From Leptasterias polaris (lineage: Eukaryota > Echinodermata > Asteroidea > Forcipulatida > Asteriidae): a stretch of 64,000 nt of DNA. The stretch is from positions 310,001-374,000 of the forward strand of contig JAZGTN010000167.1 in NCBI GenBank assembly GCA_037783415.1. Direction: 5' to 3'. Below are positions 21,404 to 33,149 of this stretch, in pieces. Each line of letters begins with the position of its first letter. Position 1 is the stretch's first letter. A program made the position numbers and the translations under genes. Under the pieces are notes generated by a model. That model had not been told where the DNA came from. It worked only from the letters and a program-made list of their open reading frames with translations, and searched no databases.

Positions 21404-22287
21404 CAGTGTTGTATGACTCGAGTCCAGGACTCGGACTCGAGTCCGTCTCGAGTCACAATTTCGGTGACTCGGACTTGACTCGAGTCACGTCTGCAAAAGA
21501 CTCGGACTCGGACTCGGACTCGACTATCATGACTTGGACTTGTCCACGAGGACTCGTGACTCGAGTCACGTATTTTTTTACAAACAATACCTTTTTAAAA
21601 TATTAAAAACAATTCCGACGATCCGATCGTCATTCCCGGAGTGCACATGTCATAGAGTTAACGTCTAGCACAATAAATAAGTACTGTCGTATGGTGTTCG
21701 TGATTATTGTGTAGATGGCCATCTAAGTACAGCGCGTGTATGTTCGATTCGTATGTTCAGTACGCATATTAACACTGGGATGCACGACACCAGCAGTATT
21801 ATGCTGGTATTCTGTCTTGTGCTTGATGCCAGGGAAATGGCATGTCTGGTACCTGTAAAACACAGCCTGCATATTGCACTGTGATGGCTGTGTGTTGTTT
21901 GCACCAGTTTCTACACATGGTCGACACACAAACACGACGTCAAGTTTGGTCACGTCACTAGTAAAAAGTAGTACAACATTTTTTTAATCATGGCATCTGC
22001 CGTTCCGCCCCGTATTGTTTTATTTTGGTTATACCAACTTTAACAAAAAACTTTAACAGAACTTTGTTTAAAATAAATGTGTTTTATTTTGTCATTTCCA
22101 ATTCTTATTTTACGACATTTGTTTTGCAATAAAAAACACAAGTGACTCGTGACTCGGACTCGGACCAAGTGACTCGTGACTCGGACTCGGACTCGGACCA
22201 AGTGACTCGGGACTCGGACTCGGACTCGACCCAAGTGACTTGAGACTCGGACTCGGACTCGACACAGGTGACTCGACTACAACACTG
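21404..22287. mobile_element. hAT-like element with 8 bp target duplication and GACTCG subterminal arrays
   Basis: The ends are CAGTGTTGTA (21404-21413) and TACAACACTG (22278-22287). CCTGTAGG lies immediately outside both (21396-21403 and 22288-22295), an exact 8 bp duplication as made by hAT transposases. Each end continues into about 150 bp of inverted arrays built on GACTCGGACTCGGACTCG and ACTCGAGTC words. The middle 570 bp has no recognisable transposase, so the element is non-autonomous. Confidence 0.9.
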
Positions 22288-22295
22288 CCTGTAGG

Positions 22296-22625
22296 CCTAT
22301 ACAAGGCAACTAACCTGTTAATATTTCTTTTCAAAAGGTGGTCGCGTTTTTGAGATATCGTCGAAAATCCGGACCGAATATGTCCACGCAGGAAGAACAA
22401 TCCCTAATTAATAGGAATACACAATCTGAGAAACGTATCTGACAGTAACGTTTCTCAGATTCAAGTTTGGGGGGCATATAAACTGATATCTTTTTACATA
22501 ACCACATTACTTTGAATTGAAATGTTTTTCAAAATGCTTTGTACTAACGAAAGCTGCTGTACTTCTAGCCTATAAGTTTTTATTGCCATTAATTTTAAGA
22601 GTGATTTACCAAATGTATATAGAAC
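22296..22625 (+). mobile_element. Family L element, copy 2 (left end lost)
   Basis: Contains AACCTGTTAATATTTC, TTTTCAAAAGGTGGTCGCG, TTTTGAGATATCGTCG, CCACGCAGGAAGAA and GTTTCTCAGATTCAAG, in the same order as 8211-8593. It abuts the hAT-like element's right target duplication. Confidence 0.7.
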
Positions 22626-22733
22626 CTTTAGAGAAAAAGCCACTTACAGTAATTTTATTTGTGTAATTTATTTATTGTGACAACTGTTGAACACTTTATC
22701 GGGGCCAGGACCTGAAAGAAGTTGATGCTGCAA

Positions 22734-22734
22734 C

Positions 22735-22775
<41 letters not shown>
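22734..22775. repeat. AAT microsatellite
   Basis: About 13 uninterrupted AAT units. Probably an expanded LINE or SINE tail, but no body is recognisable next to it. Confidence 0.85.
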
Positions 22776-22777
<2 letters not shown>

Positions 22778-23036
22778 GCGAGAATCCTGAGAAAGACCCT
22801 TGAGATCTAAGGCTACGGGACGTAGCCCGACTCAAGGAGTTACCGGCACAAAAGAAAATGTGATTTTTCTTTTGTAGGCTGTGATGAAATGAAATAATAA
22901 CGGGCATTTATAGAGAGCTCTTACAAGAAAAGTGTTTATTCAACATTCACCCTGAGTTCTGACCGATGTGTTTTGGTTTCACCTGCAAGAAGAAGAACCC
23001 TTTAGAGACTACATGTATAGCAAACGCAAACAGCCT

Positions 23037-23275
23037 GCACCGAAAATCCCAATAGCGGCCGCAAACTATGAACTGCAATAATTTGGTAAGGTGGAGGTTG
23101 GAGGTATAGTGGGCACCGAAAAACCCCATAGCGGCCGCAAACTATGAACTGCAATAATTTGGTAAGGTGGAAGTTGGATGTATAGTGTGCACCGAAAAAC
23201 CCCATAGCGGCCGCAAACTATAGAACTGCAATAATTTGGTAAGGTGGAGGTTGGAGGTATAGTGGGCAGACAACA
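23037..23275. repeat. 76 bp tandem repeat, three copies
   Basis: CACCGAAAA..CCC.ATAGCGGCCGC occurs at spacings of exactly 76 bp (CGAA at 23041, 23117, 23193), each followed by CAATAATTTGGTAAGGTGGA. Every unit carries a GCGGCCGC (NotI) octamer, rare in such AT-rich DNA. Confidence 0.9.
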
Positions 23276-24001
23276 TTTTATTTTCTACAAAGTGTGCTGA
23301 GTTCTGGACCGCTGGGACTGCCAGGGGACTTTACTCGTAAGATGACTCTTCCTGTTGCAAGGAGCTGGATAAATATTGAACTAACAAGAACAAATTGATA
23401 TATGCTTTATGGAAATTGAACCCTGTACACCTCTGGGATTGTGAAAATAAGCTCAGGTGGGGGGGGGGGGGGGGGGGGTGATAGGGAGTTGGCTTGCAAT
23501 CAGTGATGGTGAATATTGTGCAATTAGTAGAAAGTATGGGATGAAAGACTTGTGTTGCAGGCAGTTCTTACTGATCTTAAAGCATGTTGGTATATGTCCT
23601 CCAACAGTTCTTCATTGGTCACATGGGGTAGTCTGGTTTAAATAAACCAAAATGAATAACGTAAATAAATAAAGGACCCAACATAAATTTGAAATAATTT
23701 TTGTATCTAGGCATAGACCTGCTGGCATCGATACTGTTTTCGTAAAAAAACAAAAACATCAGGATTACACACATGCAGACACACAACCTTACAGATCACG
23801 TTTGTGGGGTCCTGCTATTGTTGTTATATTATTCCTTTTTAAAGAATTCCTCAATCCAAGTTGAACAAAGAAAAACTTTGTGGGGTCAATTGTTCCATTG
23901 TGTAAACGACCCAACAAGGGCCCTTCGGTAAGCCCGCACTTACAAGTGTGTGAACACCTACAATCGAGGACCTCCTATCGTCCCTTTTTTGTTTGTACTC
24001 T
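23276..24001. other. Non-coding stretch with a 20 bp poly-G run
   Basis: Poly-G at 23459-23478. No gene recognised. Confidence 0.4.
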
Positions 24002-24005
24002 TTAA

Positions 24006-24350
24006 AGTGTGTGTACAACAATGATATTTTTGTCAAAGACCAGTATTCACACTTGATGTGACCCAACATATACCTGAAATAACAAACCTGTGAAAGTTTA
24101 AGCTAAATTGGTCTTCGGAGTCATGAGAAAACAGTGAAAACCCCATTATATGTTTGCACTGTTTTCAAATATCAGATTTTACCACAAGTGATAAAGACTA
24201 TGTTTTATTCATTTCCTAAAAACTATAGCATTTAAAGCAAAACTATTTCAAGGGAAGTTTTCCCACCATGACCATGTTTATACCATCTAAGTTATGTGCA
24301 AATCTGGGAACATTTATATTTTCAATCTTACCAATGTTGCCACCGGGAAC
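24006..24350 (-). mobile_element. Family K element, copy 3, inverted
   Basis: Preceded by TTAA (24002-24005). On the minus strand it reads CAATCTTACCAATG inverted, GGGAAGTTTTCCCACC, CTAAATTGGTCTTCGGAGTC and TTCACACTTGATGTGACCC. These are the reverse complements of words in 20433-20777. The far end is worn. Confidence 0.7.
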
Positions 24351-24369
24351 CCTATTGTCCCTTTTTGTT

Positions 24370-25499
24370 TTAGGTCCCAGGTTTGAATGTGCATAATATC
24401 TAACCACGAAATTAAACCAGAAGCTTCATTGCATCAAACAGTCATTTAAATTTGCCACGATTGGAAGTTGAACAAATCAGGACTTAGAAAAACAAACTCA
24501 TCTTAATTTGCCAATCTTTAAATCATCATGTAACCGCATCCATACCCTCGTCTTATCTAAAGTACTTTAATCCGCAATTTCTCCCCTCCCCCTCTATATA
24601 TCCACCACAGATGTTAGCACCCTCTAATTAAAGCGTATAATGTACACACGCAAACCCAGAAACAAAAGATACTAATTACAAATGCCGCACATAAAATAAT
24701 TGTAAAAAAAAACCGACGACAGGCGTGGCCGCTAACAGGAAGTCACTTTGAGGAGGGCTAAAGAGAGAGCTTTCCTGTTTAACAAAACTGGTAATAAACA
24801 TATCCTCTCCCCCCAAACTGGTCGCCCGACGCTAACTTCCACTCCCCGATAAAATGAGCTGAGTAAACTCCCATTAAGGGTAAAGCCGGTTGTTGTGGTT
24901 TTTTTCTCCGTTTGGTTTATGTATGATTGCAGATGTCAATTTGTAGGCCTATAGGAAATGTGATAAATTGATAATGAAACTAAAACTGAGAATGTGCGGT
25001 GGAGGAAGTTGACTACCAGTTGAGTTGGGAAGCAGTCGCTTCCCAGTCTTGACTGGATTGATGGTACCCCCCCCCCCCCCCCCCACCACTTTTTTTCTTT
25101 CCTTTCCTTGGGTATTAATTTGAGATGCATCATTTTGTTACCGAGCGCCGTACACGCTAATCTCGGCATCGTTTCGTCAGCTAGTGATGCAGACTGCATA
25201 GGCAGGAACACGTAGTGAATGGAATCATGACATGCGAAATGTAAACCAACCTGGACAAGGTGGAGCTTAGGGTCACTCTGATCCATTGGAAGTGTGCTAA
25301 TTAAAACATTAACTTTGTAGTTAATCACCTAACCACAAGTGAGGGTCTATTCACATGAAGTGTGTAACAGGTTATAACAACCTTGACAACTTCGACAGGC
25401 TGTTTCACACGATTATATTCAAAGGTAGGGGACATAGATCGCTTTTGGTCAACAGAATGCTAATTCAAAGGCCAATTTATCAAGAAAGATACAATAAAA
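24370..25499. other. Unannotated non-coding stretch with poly-C
   Basis: An 18 bp poly-C run at 25067-25084. The 130-codon minus-strand frame 24936-25328 crosses it and has no domain. No gene supported. Confidence 0.35.
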
Positions 25500-25795
25500 G
25501 TCACACGTGGAAGTTTCAGCTGAACGCAGTGTCTACTTGTTGCGAAAACATCAAAAAAACTGTCACAGTATTTTCATCCAGAATGTTGAATCCTTCCGGT
25601 TTAGTGAGAAGACAGCGGGTACCAACCGCATCTCTGGCCCCAGCATTCACAAATGGACACCGGGGAAATTTAAATCTCCAAAAGTCACCTCTTAGATTCA
25701 GTTTGTTTCCACATACTTTTATTGATTTTTTAATCAACGGGGGCACTTCAGACCAAATCATTTCACGGAATGCTTACTATAATAAATACATGTAG
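25500..25795. repeat. Dispersed repeat related to 11570-12046
   Basis: GGGGAAATTTAAATCTCC, TTTATTGATTTTTTAATCAA and GGGGGCACTTCAG, ending TGCTTACTATAATAAA, parallel the right half of 11570-12046. Open frames here (146 codons +, 81 codons -) are not supported as genes. Confidence 0.5.
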
Positions 25796-25799
25796 GCCT

Positions 25800-26770
25800 T
25801 CAGTTGAAAACTACTCCATTTTCTTTCTAGGTCATTACCAAAATATGACCGTACCTAAAGTTTTTAAATTTAAGATGTGGGAGGGAAAATCCACATTATC
25901 AGTTAGGGACTGATCCACTTTGTATGCAAACTCCTTTACAGTGGGAGTAAAGTGGGGTCCACAGAGGTGAAAGGCAAGGAAGAAACTCGTCTTGATGCAA
26001 GACATTGTTGGTCATTATCACTCAACTACCGCAATTCCCCGCTCCCCGCACATTACTATCGAACAATAGCGGGTGCTGTTTGGAGCACTTTCATCACCTC
26101 CCACACAAAACAATGGGTTTGTGGCTTCCAGAGAACGCCCTCTATCGGTGGAATAGTTGCAACAGGTGCAGTGTTGAGTTTATGGTTTTACTTACTCTTT
26201 AGCATAAGAACGTCTTGCACTAAGACTAGGAAGAAATCTGAATGCCACTGCTATGAACATTCAAACAATCAGGGTTATGATAACCAGTGTATTTACCCCC
26301 CTCTCCCATCTCTACCCATCCCCTTGTCACAACAACCTCCCTGGGAGGTCCCCAGTGGGGCAGCCCTGTTCCATTGTCCTCTTTGAGACAACCACCTTGC
26401 TTCTGTCATCATAATTCATTACAGGTACCCTTTATGACCCCCTGTGCCCTACCAAACTTGAACTGCTCATACATGTACATGTAGATACAACCCAGGCCCC
26501 CCTCTCCCTTGTACCCACCAGTCTGTTGAAAGTTAAATGAATGCACCCCAACACTAACAGGAAATTCCATGTTTACTTGTAACTTAACCACAGGAATCCG
26601 AAATGTTGTTTAAAATTCCTGCCCTTGTTTTTCTTCAGAAATTCCTGCCCTTGTTTTTCTTCAGAAACTTTGGGGGCCCCCTCTGAATTTGTAATCAAAT
26701 TTACTGGGGGAAGTTTCTAATATTATGTTCTTTAAGCATTTTAAAGGTACTGTGTCTGCTTGCAAGCTAG
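25800..26770. other. Unannotated non-coding stretch
   Basis: The 144-codon frame at 25952-26386 has no recognisable domain and no convincing splice borders. A 31 bp local duplication (AAATTCCTGCCCTTGTTTTT) lies at 26607 and 26638. Confidence 0.35.
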
Positions 26771-27005
26771 ACTTGTGATAGTCGAGTCATGGTGATAGCA
26801 CTCGGCTCTCCGCGATCGAAGACTGCTCTCGCCAGACCACTGCTCTCACCCGAGGCTGCTGGCTCTCGACTACTGCCGTTAAATGAGACTGTAGGCGCAA
26901 GAGCAGTAGTCTCGCGGGGGCCAGCAGTCTCGCGAGAACATCGCCAGTGTTGCGAGAATCGAGTTGAATTGCTATCATCGCGACGAACATTTAACGACTT
27001 GTCCA
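26771..27005. repeat. Palindrome-rich, GC-rich segment
   Basis: Ends GTGATAGCACTCGGCTC and GAGTTGAATTGCTATCAT are loosely inverted. The inside repeats CTCTCGCC, TCTCGCGAGA-like and AGCAGTAGTCTCGC words. Open frames on both strands (83, 79, 67 codons) mirror one another. Probably a decayed foldback element. Confidence 0.45.
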
Positions 27006-27009
27006 CAAG

Positions 27010-28660
27010 TTTACTTGCAGGCCTGAAATTTAATCTTTGAGATTTTCGAGGCCATTTTGAAGTTTTGCAAAGGGCACGTAAAAACCTTTACTATGCAATC
27101 TGGAGCATTATTCTATAGTTTTTGTGAATTTAATCTCCCCCCCCCCCCCCACCCAAAGTTATTATTTCATTTTGGGAGTATTGGCCATCGATTTTCCCAT
27201 TCCATCCCGATACATGTTTATTAGTTTTATAGCATGTAGAGAACCGTGATAAAATTACTTAATGCACAGAGTTCTCCCCATGCTTAAGCTAGGGTATCGG
27301 GTCGATACGTGCAAATTGCGTGCCGATATGCGCAAATTTCGGCCGAAACGCAACATTTTATTATACGGTAGTTTCACAAAAAACATCAAGAGAAAACTAT
27401 ATAGAATGCTCCTGATGACACAGTAGGGCTTTTAAAACCAAGATTTAAACACAAGTAGAAAACCTACGGAAGACCTTGTTTCAATTCAGCGTGCTTCGGC
27501 CAAACATCCAACAATTTGGGTCCAGAATGCCCCACAGTTTTGAAAAAACCTGTGTAGAGAACCCCTCTGCATATATGTACACATGCCCCTTTAAATGAAA
27601 CTGCTGTTTTACCATCAGGGCTGAGGGACTACTTAGCCCCCCATAAAGAAATTAGGAATCAGGGAAACAATAAATTATTTGTCTGTCAAGGCCATTAGAC
27701 CACACATCCGCTCAAGGACAATTGAACAATTAGAGTAATAGCTGCTGTAAAACTCTCAAGAACAATCAGGACATTTGTGACCCCCTCTGTGAAAATGAGT
27801 CAGATGTTGACAATTTAAAGAATTGAGTTATATACATGGCTGGAAAGAACACACCAGCAGCAGTTATTTGGTATATGTCTAAGCTCTGGGGTGTATCGCG
27901 TTGCTGAGTTACTCCCGTTTGAAATTAGCCAAGGTATAATTTTTGTTGAAAATGAATTACAAGTAAATTGATGTTTAAAACTACAATTTTCGCGCTACAT
28001 ATTAGCAAAAGGACACAAATTAGACTAAAGTATGTTTTCATAGCTTTATTGACTAAAAATGAGTGTTCTGAAAGTTTACCATGCAAAAATAGATCTTTAA
28101 AAAGTAATATAAAAAAAATTAAAAAAATTAAAATAAAATTAACAAAAATTGATATTTTCCCCATTGAAACGTCCATTACATAATAATGCATTAGGCGACA
28201 TCTGACTCATTTTCACAGAGCGGGTCACATTTTATAAAGGTTATTTTAACCAGACACTAGACAGAGTAAGCATGGCTACTGGGGAAGTCCGCCAATAAGG
28301 AAAGTCGTGTTTATTTTTCTCTGTCGGTCTTATTATTTCTTTATTGGGGGGGGGGGGAGGTCACCAAGACACTCATTGCACTGAATGCTCCCCGTGTAGT
28401 TGAGACATTTAGAGGAATGATCCTATGCCTGATGAACAGGGATAATAATGTTGTAAAGCGTCTTGATCTACACTCCCGGCCAAAATGCTTGGGCCGCTCG
28501 ACAATAAACATACCCCCCCCCCCCCCCGCCCCTTTCTCCTTCTCAATGTTGTTAACCCTAGCCGGAGCGCTGACCGTGCAATGAGAGCCAACATTGAGCA
28601 GGGGCCAGGGGGCCAATGAGATATGGCTGGAATTGTACATGTAGCTACTAGGATATGTGC
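27010..28660. other. Unannotated non-coding stretch
   Basis: Poly-C near 27138-27150 and 28513-28527 and poly-G near 28346-28356. AT-rich 27925-28190 gives mirrored open frames. A weak dispersed fragment at 27365-27480 resembles 35570-35660. No gene supported. Confidence 0.35.
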
Positions 28661-28830
28661 ACTATATGAGGACCAATTTATTTTTATTGAGAAATTAGAA
28701 TTACTGCTTACCAACCAAAAGGCCCTGTGGTACATGTATAAATGCAAAATAATAGTTAGTGGCCTGACGTTTCGACCAATAGCAGAGTCCTTCTTGTAGG
28801 CTAAAATTATTATTATTGTAATTAAGAGTG
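28661..28830. repeat. Dispersed repeat fragment with GGCCTGACGTTTCGACC
   Basis: CTTACCAACCAAAAGGCCC, TACATGTATAAATGCAAAAT, GGCCTGACGTTTCGACC and AGCAGAGTCCTTCTTG. Parts recur at 43868-43925 and 59020-59105. Origin not established. Confidence 0.5.
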
Positions 28831-30120
28831 AGCCTTGAAAATATTCTCTGCTGTTATTTGGTGTGATATTGAATTGTTCTGTTTTCATTGTATATTGTCT
28901 GTCCTCACCCTGAAGGGATGGAGGAGGAGGGAATATCGAGCATGCATATATATAAATAATTCAATTGTTAGTTTCATGAAGTGCCTTGAGTCTCATTTTC
29001 ACGAATGAAGATGACTATTTTTCTTACTGTATGTTGTTCATCTTCGTGCGGGGGAGGGGGGGGGGGAATTACTGTGCCTGCATCCGAATCATCCAATTGT
29101 TCTGTTTCAGTAAACATTGTGCGGGGGAATTCCAAGCAGGCACGTGAATCTCATTGTGTTTCAAGTCAATTGATTAGGACGTTACATCTGTCATTCTAGG
29201 CGCATCAACTGCACTCCCAAAACACCTTCTAATCTATTCATGTAATTCCGTGACCTTCTACGTGCAGATGGTGCCAAGTCTGCCTGCTGTCGCCATCATC
29301 CTCTCGCAGTTGCCCTTCCCAAATTATGCGTAAAGGGAAAAATTTGACCCCCAGGCGTGGTGGATTTGTGAGAAAGGCTTAAATGAGCTGTGATTTGGCT
29401 TGATGATGCGAATAAAGGGCTGAACGTTTGCTAATATGCATTTTTGTTAATGGGGTAATTACAGGTACAGGTATGTGGAAAATCGTGTTGGGCCAAGAAC
29501 AAAAATAGGTTTCATTCACTCAATGGCACATGCGCATCTTTGTTTATGGAAACAGCTTGAGTTAGTTTACTATTTGTACCTGTATGTATGTATACACCTG
29601 AGTTTACATGCAATGTAGAAAACATGTTGGACTGTGTAAATTTATTGTTAGAACTGTCTTCATGGTTTGTTGATGTAAAATTGGGGAGGTGTTATGAGTT
29701 ATGTAGACTATTGACGTAGCCGGATTATATTTTTTTTTTCATCAAACCTTGCTTGCTACCATGAATGTATTGATGGTCCTTTTGTTCCGGAGCTACCATT
29801 GTTCAGATTGTCATAAATTATGCAGAGTATTTGCAGCGTCAGATTTCCATGGCTGGACGACGGCAACCAGGGATAGCCGGTAACCGTCAGCTGGGGAGCA
29901 ACCGATTCAATCCTCTCCAAGGATGAAAGCGTGGATGAGACGAGAGGAGGTAGGAGGAGGAGGAGGAAGTCGGAGGAAAACAACGATGCATTCTCGCTAA
30001 GAGGATTACCAGGATGATGATATGATGAATGGGATCTTCTTCAGTTCTTTCTGGCAGCAGTTTTTGTACTGAATAGGCAAGGACTTTTAAAAGGACAATC
30101 TACTTAGAATTTATACGTTG
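28831..30120. other. Unannotated non-coding stretch
   Basis: A GGA-rich patch lies at 29940-29975. No gene supported. Confidence 0.35.
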
Positions 30121-31091
30121 TATTCAGACACGGGCTTGCTGTAAACAATGCCGATTGTTTTGATTGTTCTGGGAAACTGAAGGTCATTTCTACAGGCATG
30201 CAATACATGTATACTTCTAGGTCTACATTTGTGGTATTGATAAGTGTATTGAACATGGATGTTTTGCCTTTTGTTGACAGTTTTTGTGTCACTGTAAAAA
30301 TGTTTACAAGTCTGTATGGTTTTGATTGTATCATCCATTGAGTGTATTGGACTCAAACCCGTCAGGTGACTGTAATTTAACAATTCAAAATTGAATTATT
30401 CAGGAGAAAACTTGCCTGTTGGATGTCTATTGCGGTATCGACATGATTGACATGATTGATGTGTAAATTGTACATTGTACATTTCCATTTTCTTGACAGT
30501 TATTAGAAGTGTGACTGTAAAAATGTTGTAATAACATTTTGGTTACAAGTATTACTATTATCCATTGGGTGTAGACTGAAACCCTGTCAGGTGGCTGTGA
30601 AAAAATTCTAAAATGTTATTATTCTGGAGAAGACTTGCCTGTTGGATGTTTATGTTTGCGGTATTGATGCATACATTATACATGGATGTATTTTTCGTTT
30701 TTCGTTGACAGTGGGAAGTGTGTCACTGTGAAAATGTAGTAATAACCATGATTTTGGTTGTATTATCCATTGGGTGTATTAGACTGAAACCATGTCAGGT
30801 GGCTGTAAACGAATTCAAAATTGGATTATTCTGGAGAAAAATTGCCTGTTGGATTTCTGCATTTGCGGTATTGATACATAAATTGTACATGGATGTGAGG
30901 TTTGTTTTTTTTACTGTTGGAAGTTTGTCACTCTAATACTGTAGGAATACATTCACGAGTCTGTACGGTTTTGGTTGTATCATCCATTGAGTGTATTGAA
31001 TTCAAACCTGTTAAACAATTGAACAAAAATGGATTATTCTGGAGAAAACCTGCCTGTTGGATGTCTGCATACCGCAAGTTTGCGGTATAGG

Positions 31092-32665
31092 CTGTGCAAG
31101 TCTCGCGCGCATTCGAACTTCCGGGACCATAGTGGTCCCAACCATATGGAGTTTTACGTGGGCGAGATTTTGTTTCGTCAATTATTTTAGTTTAACGTAG
31201 TTTGTGACCTAGAAAATTATACATGTTGTTGGGAACGCAATACTAAGTGATAACAAAATATGAAAGTAAAACCAATTCAACAATATAACGAAGAAAACCC
31301 GAGAATTAAACTTGACCTCAGCTTCCGGTTATTGCAAAAAATTAAGAATTTTGTGCTCACCTCCGATCATAAAACTTATGTAAAAGCTTGTTTTGGATGT
31401 GCGATTATAATCGCCAGATGCTGTAATTGCAAAGCAAACCCTTTTCATTGCAGTCTATGGTGTTGAGGCGTCGGTAAGCTTGGGCGATACCACGATATTA
31501 TCGAAAATCGCGATACTGTTTTTTAAACGATTACGATATCGTGTCTGTTTTTTTAAATCGCAATATCGGCAAATCGCGGTTTCGATGAAGTATCGCGATG
31601 CATTTCCTAATTGAGATGATATGAGCTGTTTAAAAACATAAAAAGGCACCGACCGCAACCGCAAGATTCCCTACTATTGATCCCCGACTGGGATTCTTCG
31701 AAAAGACCGACATCAAACAGAGTCCTCATACAGACCAACATCAAACAAACGAAAACTGTGCGGTATTGCTCACGCACGTACATGTATAAAAACGTTCCTC
31801 GGACGTTTCCCGACCACGAGGCGATTTCTCACAAAGGGAATTTCCCTTGCCTTTTCGTTCCCACAGCTACACGCCATTCCTTCACCCCCTAACTATAAAG
31901 TTTACCACGTTAGGAGCATGCAAGCACATCTGCGGGATTGAGGTGATGAATACTATGGCAGTGCTGTGAGAAACACTATGTCATAATTATTCACGCGATC
32001 GGCCAATCGGAAAGCTGTGAGAAGCACTACGTCATAATTATTCACGCGATCGGCCAATCGGAAAGCGGCCGGTCAGGAATCAGCCTGTGCCAATTGCGTT
32101 CGTGGTGCTTCGGGTAACATGAAGAATAAAACCATGGCTAGAATGGAGAGCCTTACAGCCTTTATCAAATTTCCTTACATCAATAACCAATTCGCGGCAC
32201 TTCAGTTTTAACACTATTTTTAAATCTGAAGTGGGTTCCCTCATCAACACACGTCACAAATTAACCGCGATATCATCGAATATCGCGATATATTTTTGAC
32301 GATGTATCGTGAATGAAAAAAAGCAATATCGCCCAAGCTTAGGCGTCGGCATTCCTCTTTAAACTGCGATACGGGTCCATTTAAGACCCGTTTGACCTTC
32401 ACGAATCCGCGTAAGGGGTTTCTAAAAAGTTAACATCAAAAAAGCATCCTTGTCCCAGAGTTTTAATTTGTTTTTAATAATAATTAACACACTTTGGCGT
32501 ATTTAAAAAAAAAGCTAAAACTAATTTCATGAAATTGTAATGATTTATTTTTGTTGTTCAGATTTTGTCATGAGATATAATTTAAAACAAAGATTTGATT
32601 TCAGAAATAAAAATGTTCTTCGTTTGACGTGTTTTCTCGTTCGGATACGCGCGAGACTTGCACAG
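31092..32665. mobile_element. 1574 bp inverted-repeat DNA element inserted in the tandem array
   Basis: CTGTGCAAGTCTCGCGCG (31092-31109) mirrors CGCGCGAGACTTGCACAG (32648-32665). The match runs on to about 28 bp with two mismatches. Flanking array sequence suggests a TA or TAT duplication, as for Tc1/mariner-type elements. It has no transposase, and a second element (31475-32341) sits inside it. Confidence 0.85.
31475..32341. mobile_element. 867 bp hAT-like element nested in the 31092-32665 element
   Basis: The ends are TAAGCTTGGGCGATA and TATCGCCCAAGCTTA. GGCGTCGG lies immediately outside both (31467-31474 and 32342-32349), an exact 8 bp duplication. The ends run into subterminal words rich in ATCGCGATA. 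A 51 bp direct duplication (GCTGTGAGAAGCACTAC, CACGCGATCGGCCAATC) lies at 31963-32064. No transposase. Confidence 0.9.
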
Positions 32666-33149
32666 TCTATTGATATATGTAAACTGTACATTATTGATGT
32701 GAGTTTTTTCTTTTTGTTGACTGTTCGAAGTGTGTTACTGTTATAGCAATACTCACAAGTCTGTATGGTTTTGGTTGTATTATCCGATGAGTTTATTGGA
32801 CTCAAACCTGTCACAGGTGGCTGTAAAACACTTCAAAATTGGATTGTTCCAGAGAAAACTTGCCTGTTGGGTAACTTGCATTTGCGGTATTTACTATTAA
32901 TATATATCAGTTTGAATTGTCGTGTTGTTTTGAGTGACTGTGTGGATAGGAACGGTTGAAGTTGTGCGACATGTATTCATACTGTCGACTCTGATACGTG
33001 TGGTTATAAAAGAGCTCATGATTTGGGACTATGCCAGAGAAAACAGCGTTTTTTTGATGTCTACAATTTTGTGGAGTTGACAAGTTTGTAAGTTTTATTC
33101 TTCCTGTTTTTTGGAGTGATACATATCATACATGAATTTTTTAAAAAAA

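Larger units (their letters stand above)
30125..32980 (+). repeat. Diverged tandem array, about 205-227 bp unit, five copies, interrupted once
   Basis: The landmark TCCATTGAGTGTATT (or variant) lies at 30334, 30561, 30766, 30983 and 32783. Each unit also has GTCACTGTAAAAATG, TCTGTATGGTTTTG, AATTGGATTATTCTGGAG, AAAACTTGCCTGTTGGATG and TTTGCGGTATTGATA. The gap between the fourth and fifth landmarks is 1800 bp. Subtracting the 1574 bp insert (31092-32665) leaves about 226 bp, so the fifth copy is in register. Weak further copies may lie at 32980-33100 and 33590-33690. No coding frame is conserved. Confidence 0.8.

Noticed and set aside
25952..26386. 144-codon + strand frame
   Set aside because: No domain, no coding-like composition and no splice borders. 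It ends in a C-rich low-complexity stretch.
27925..28191. 88-codon hydrophobic frame (membrane-protein-like)
   Set aside because: AT-rich sequence read on both strands gives hydrophobic or Lys-rich translations by composition alone.
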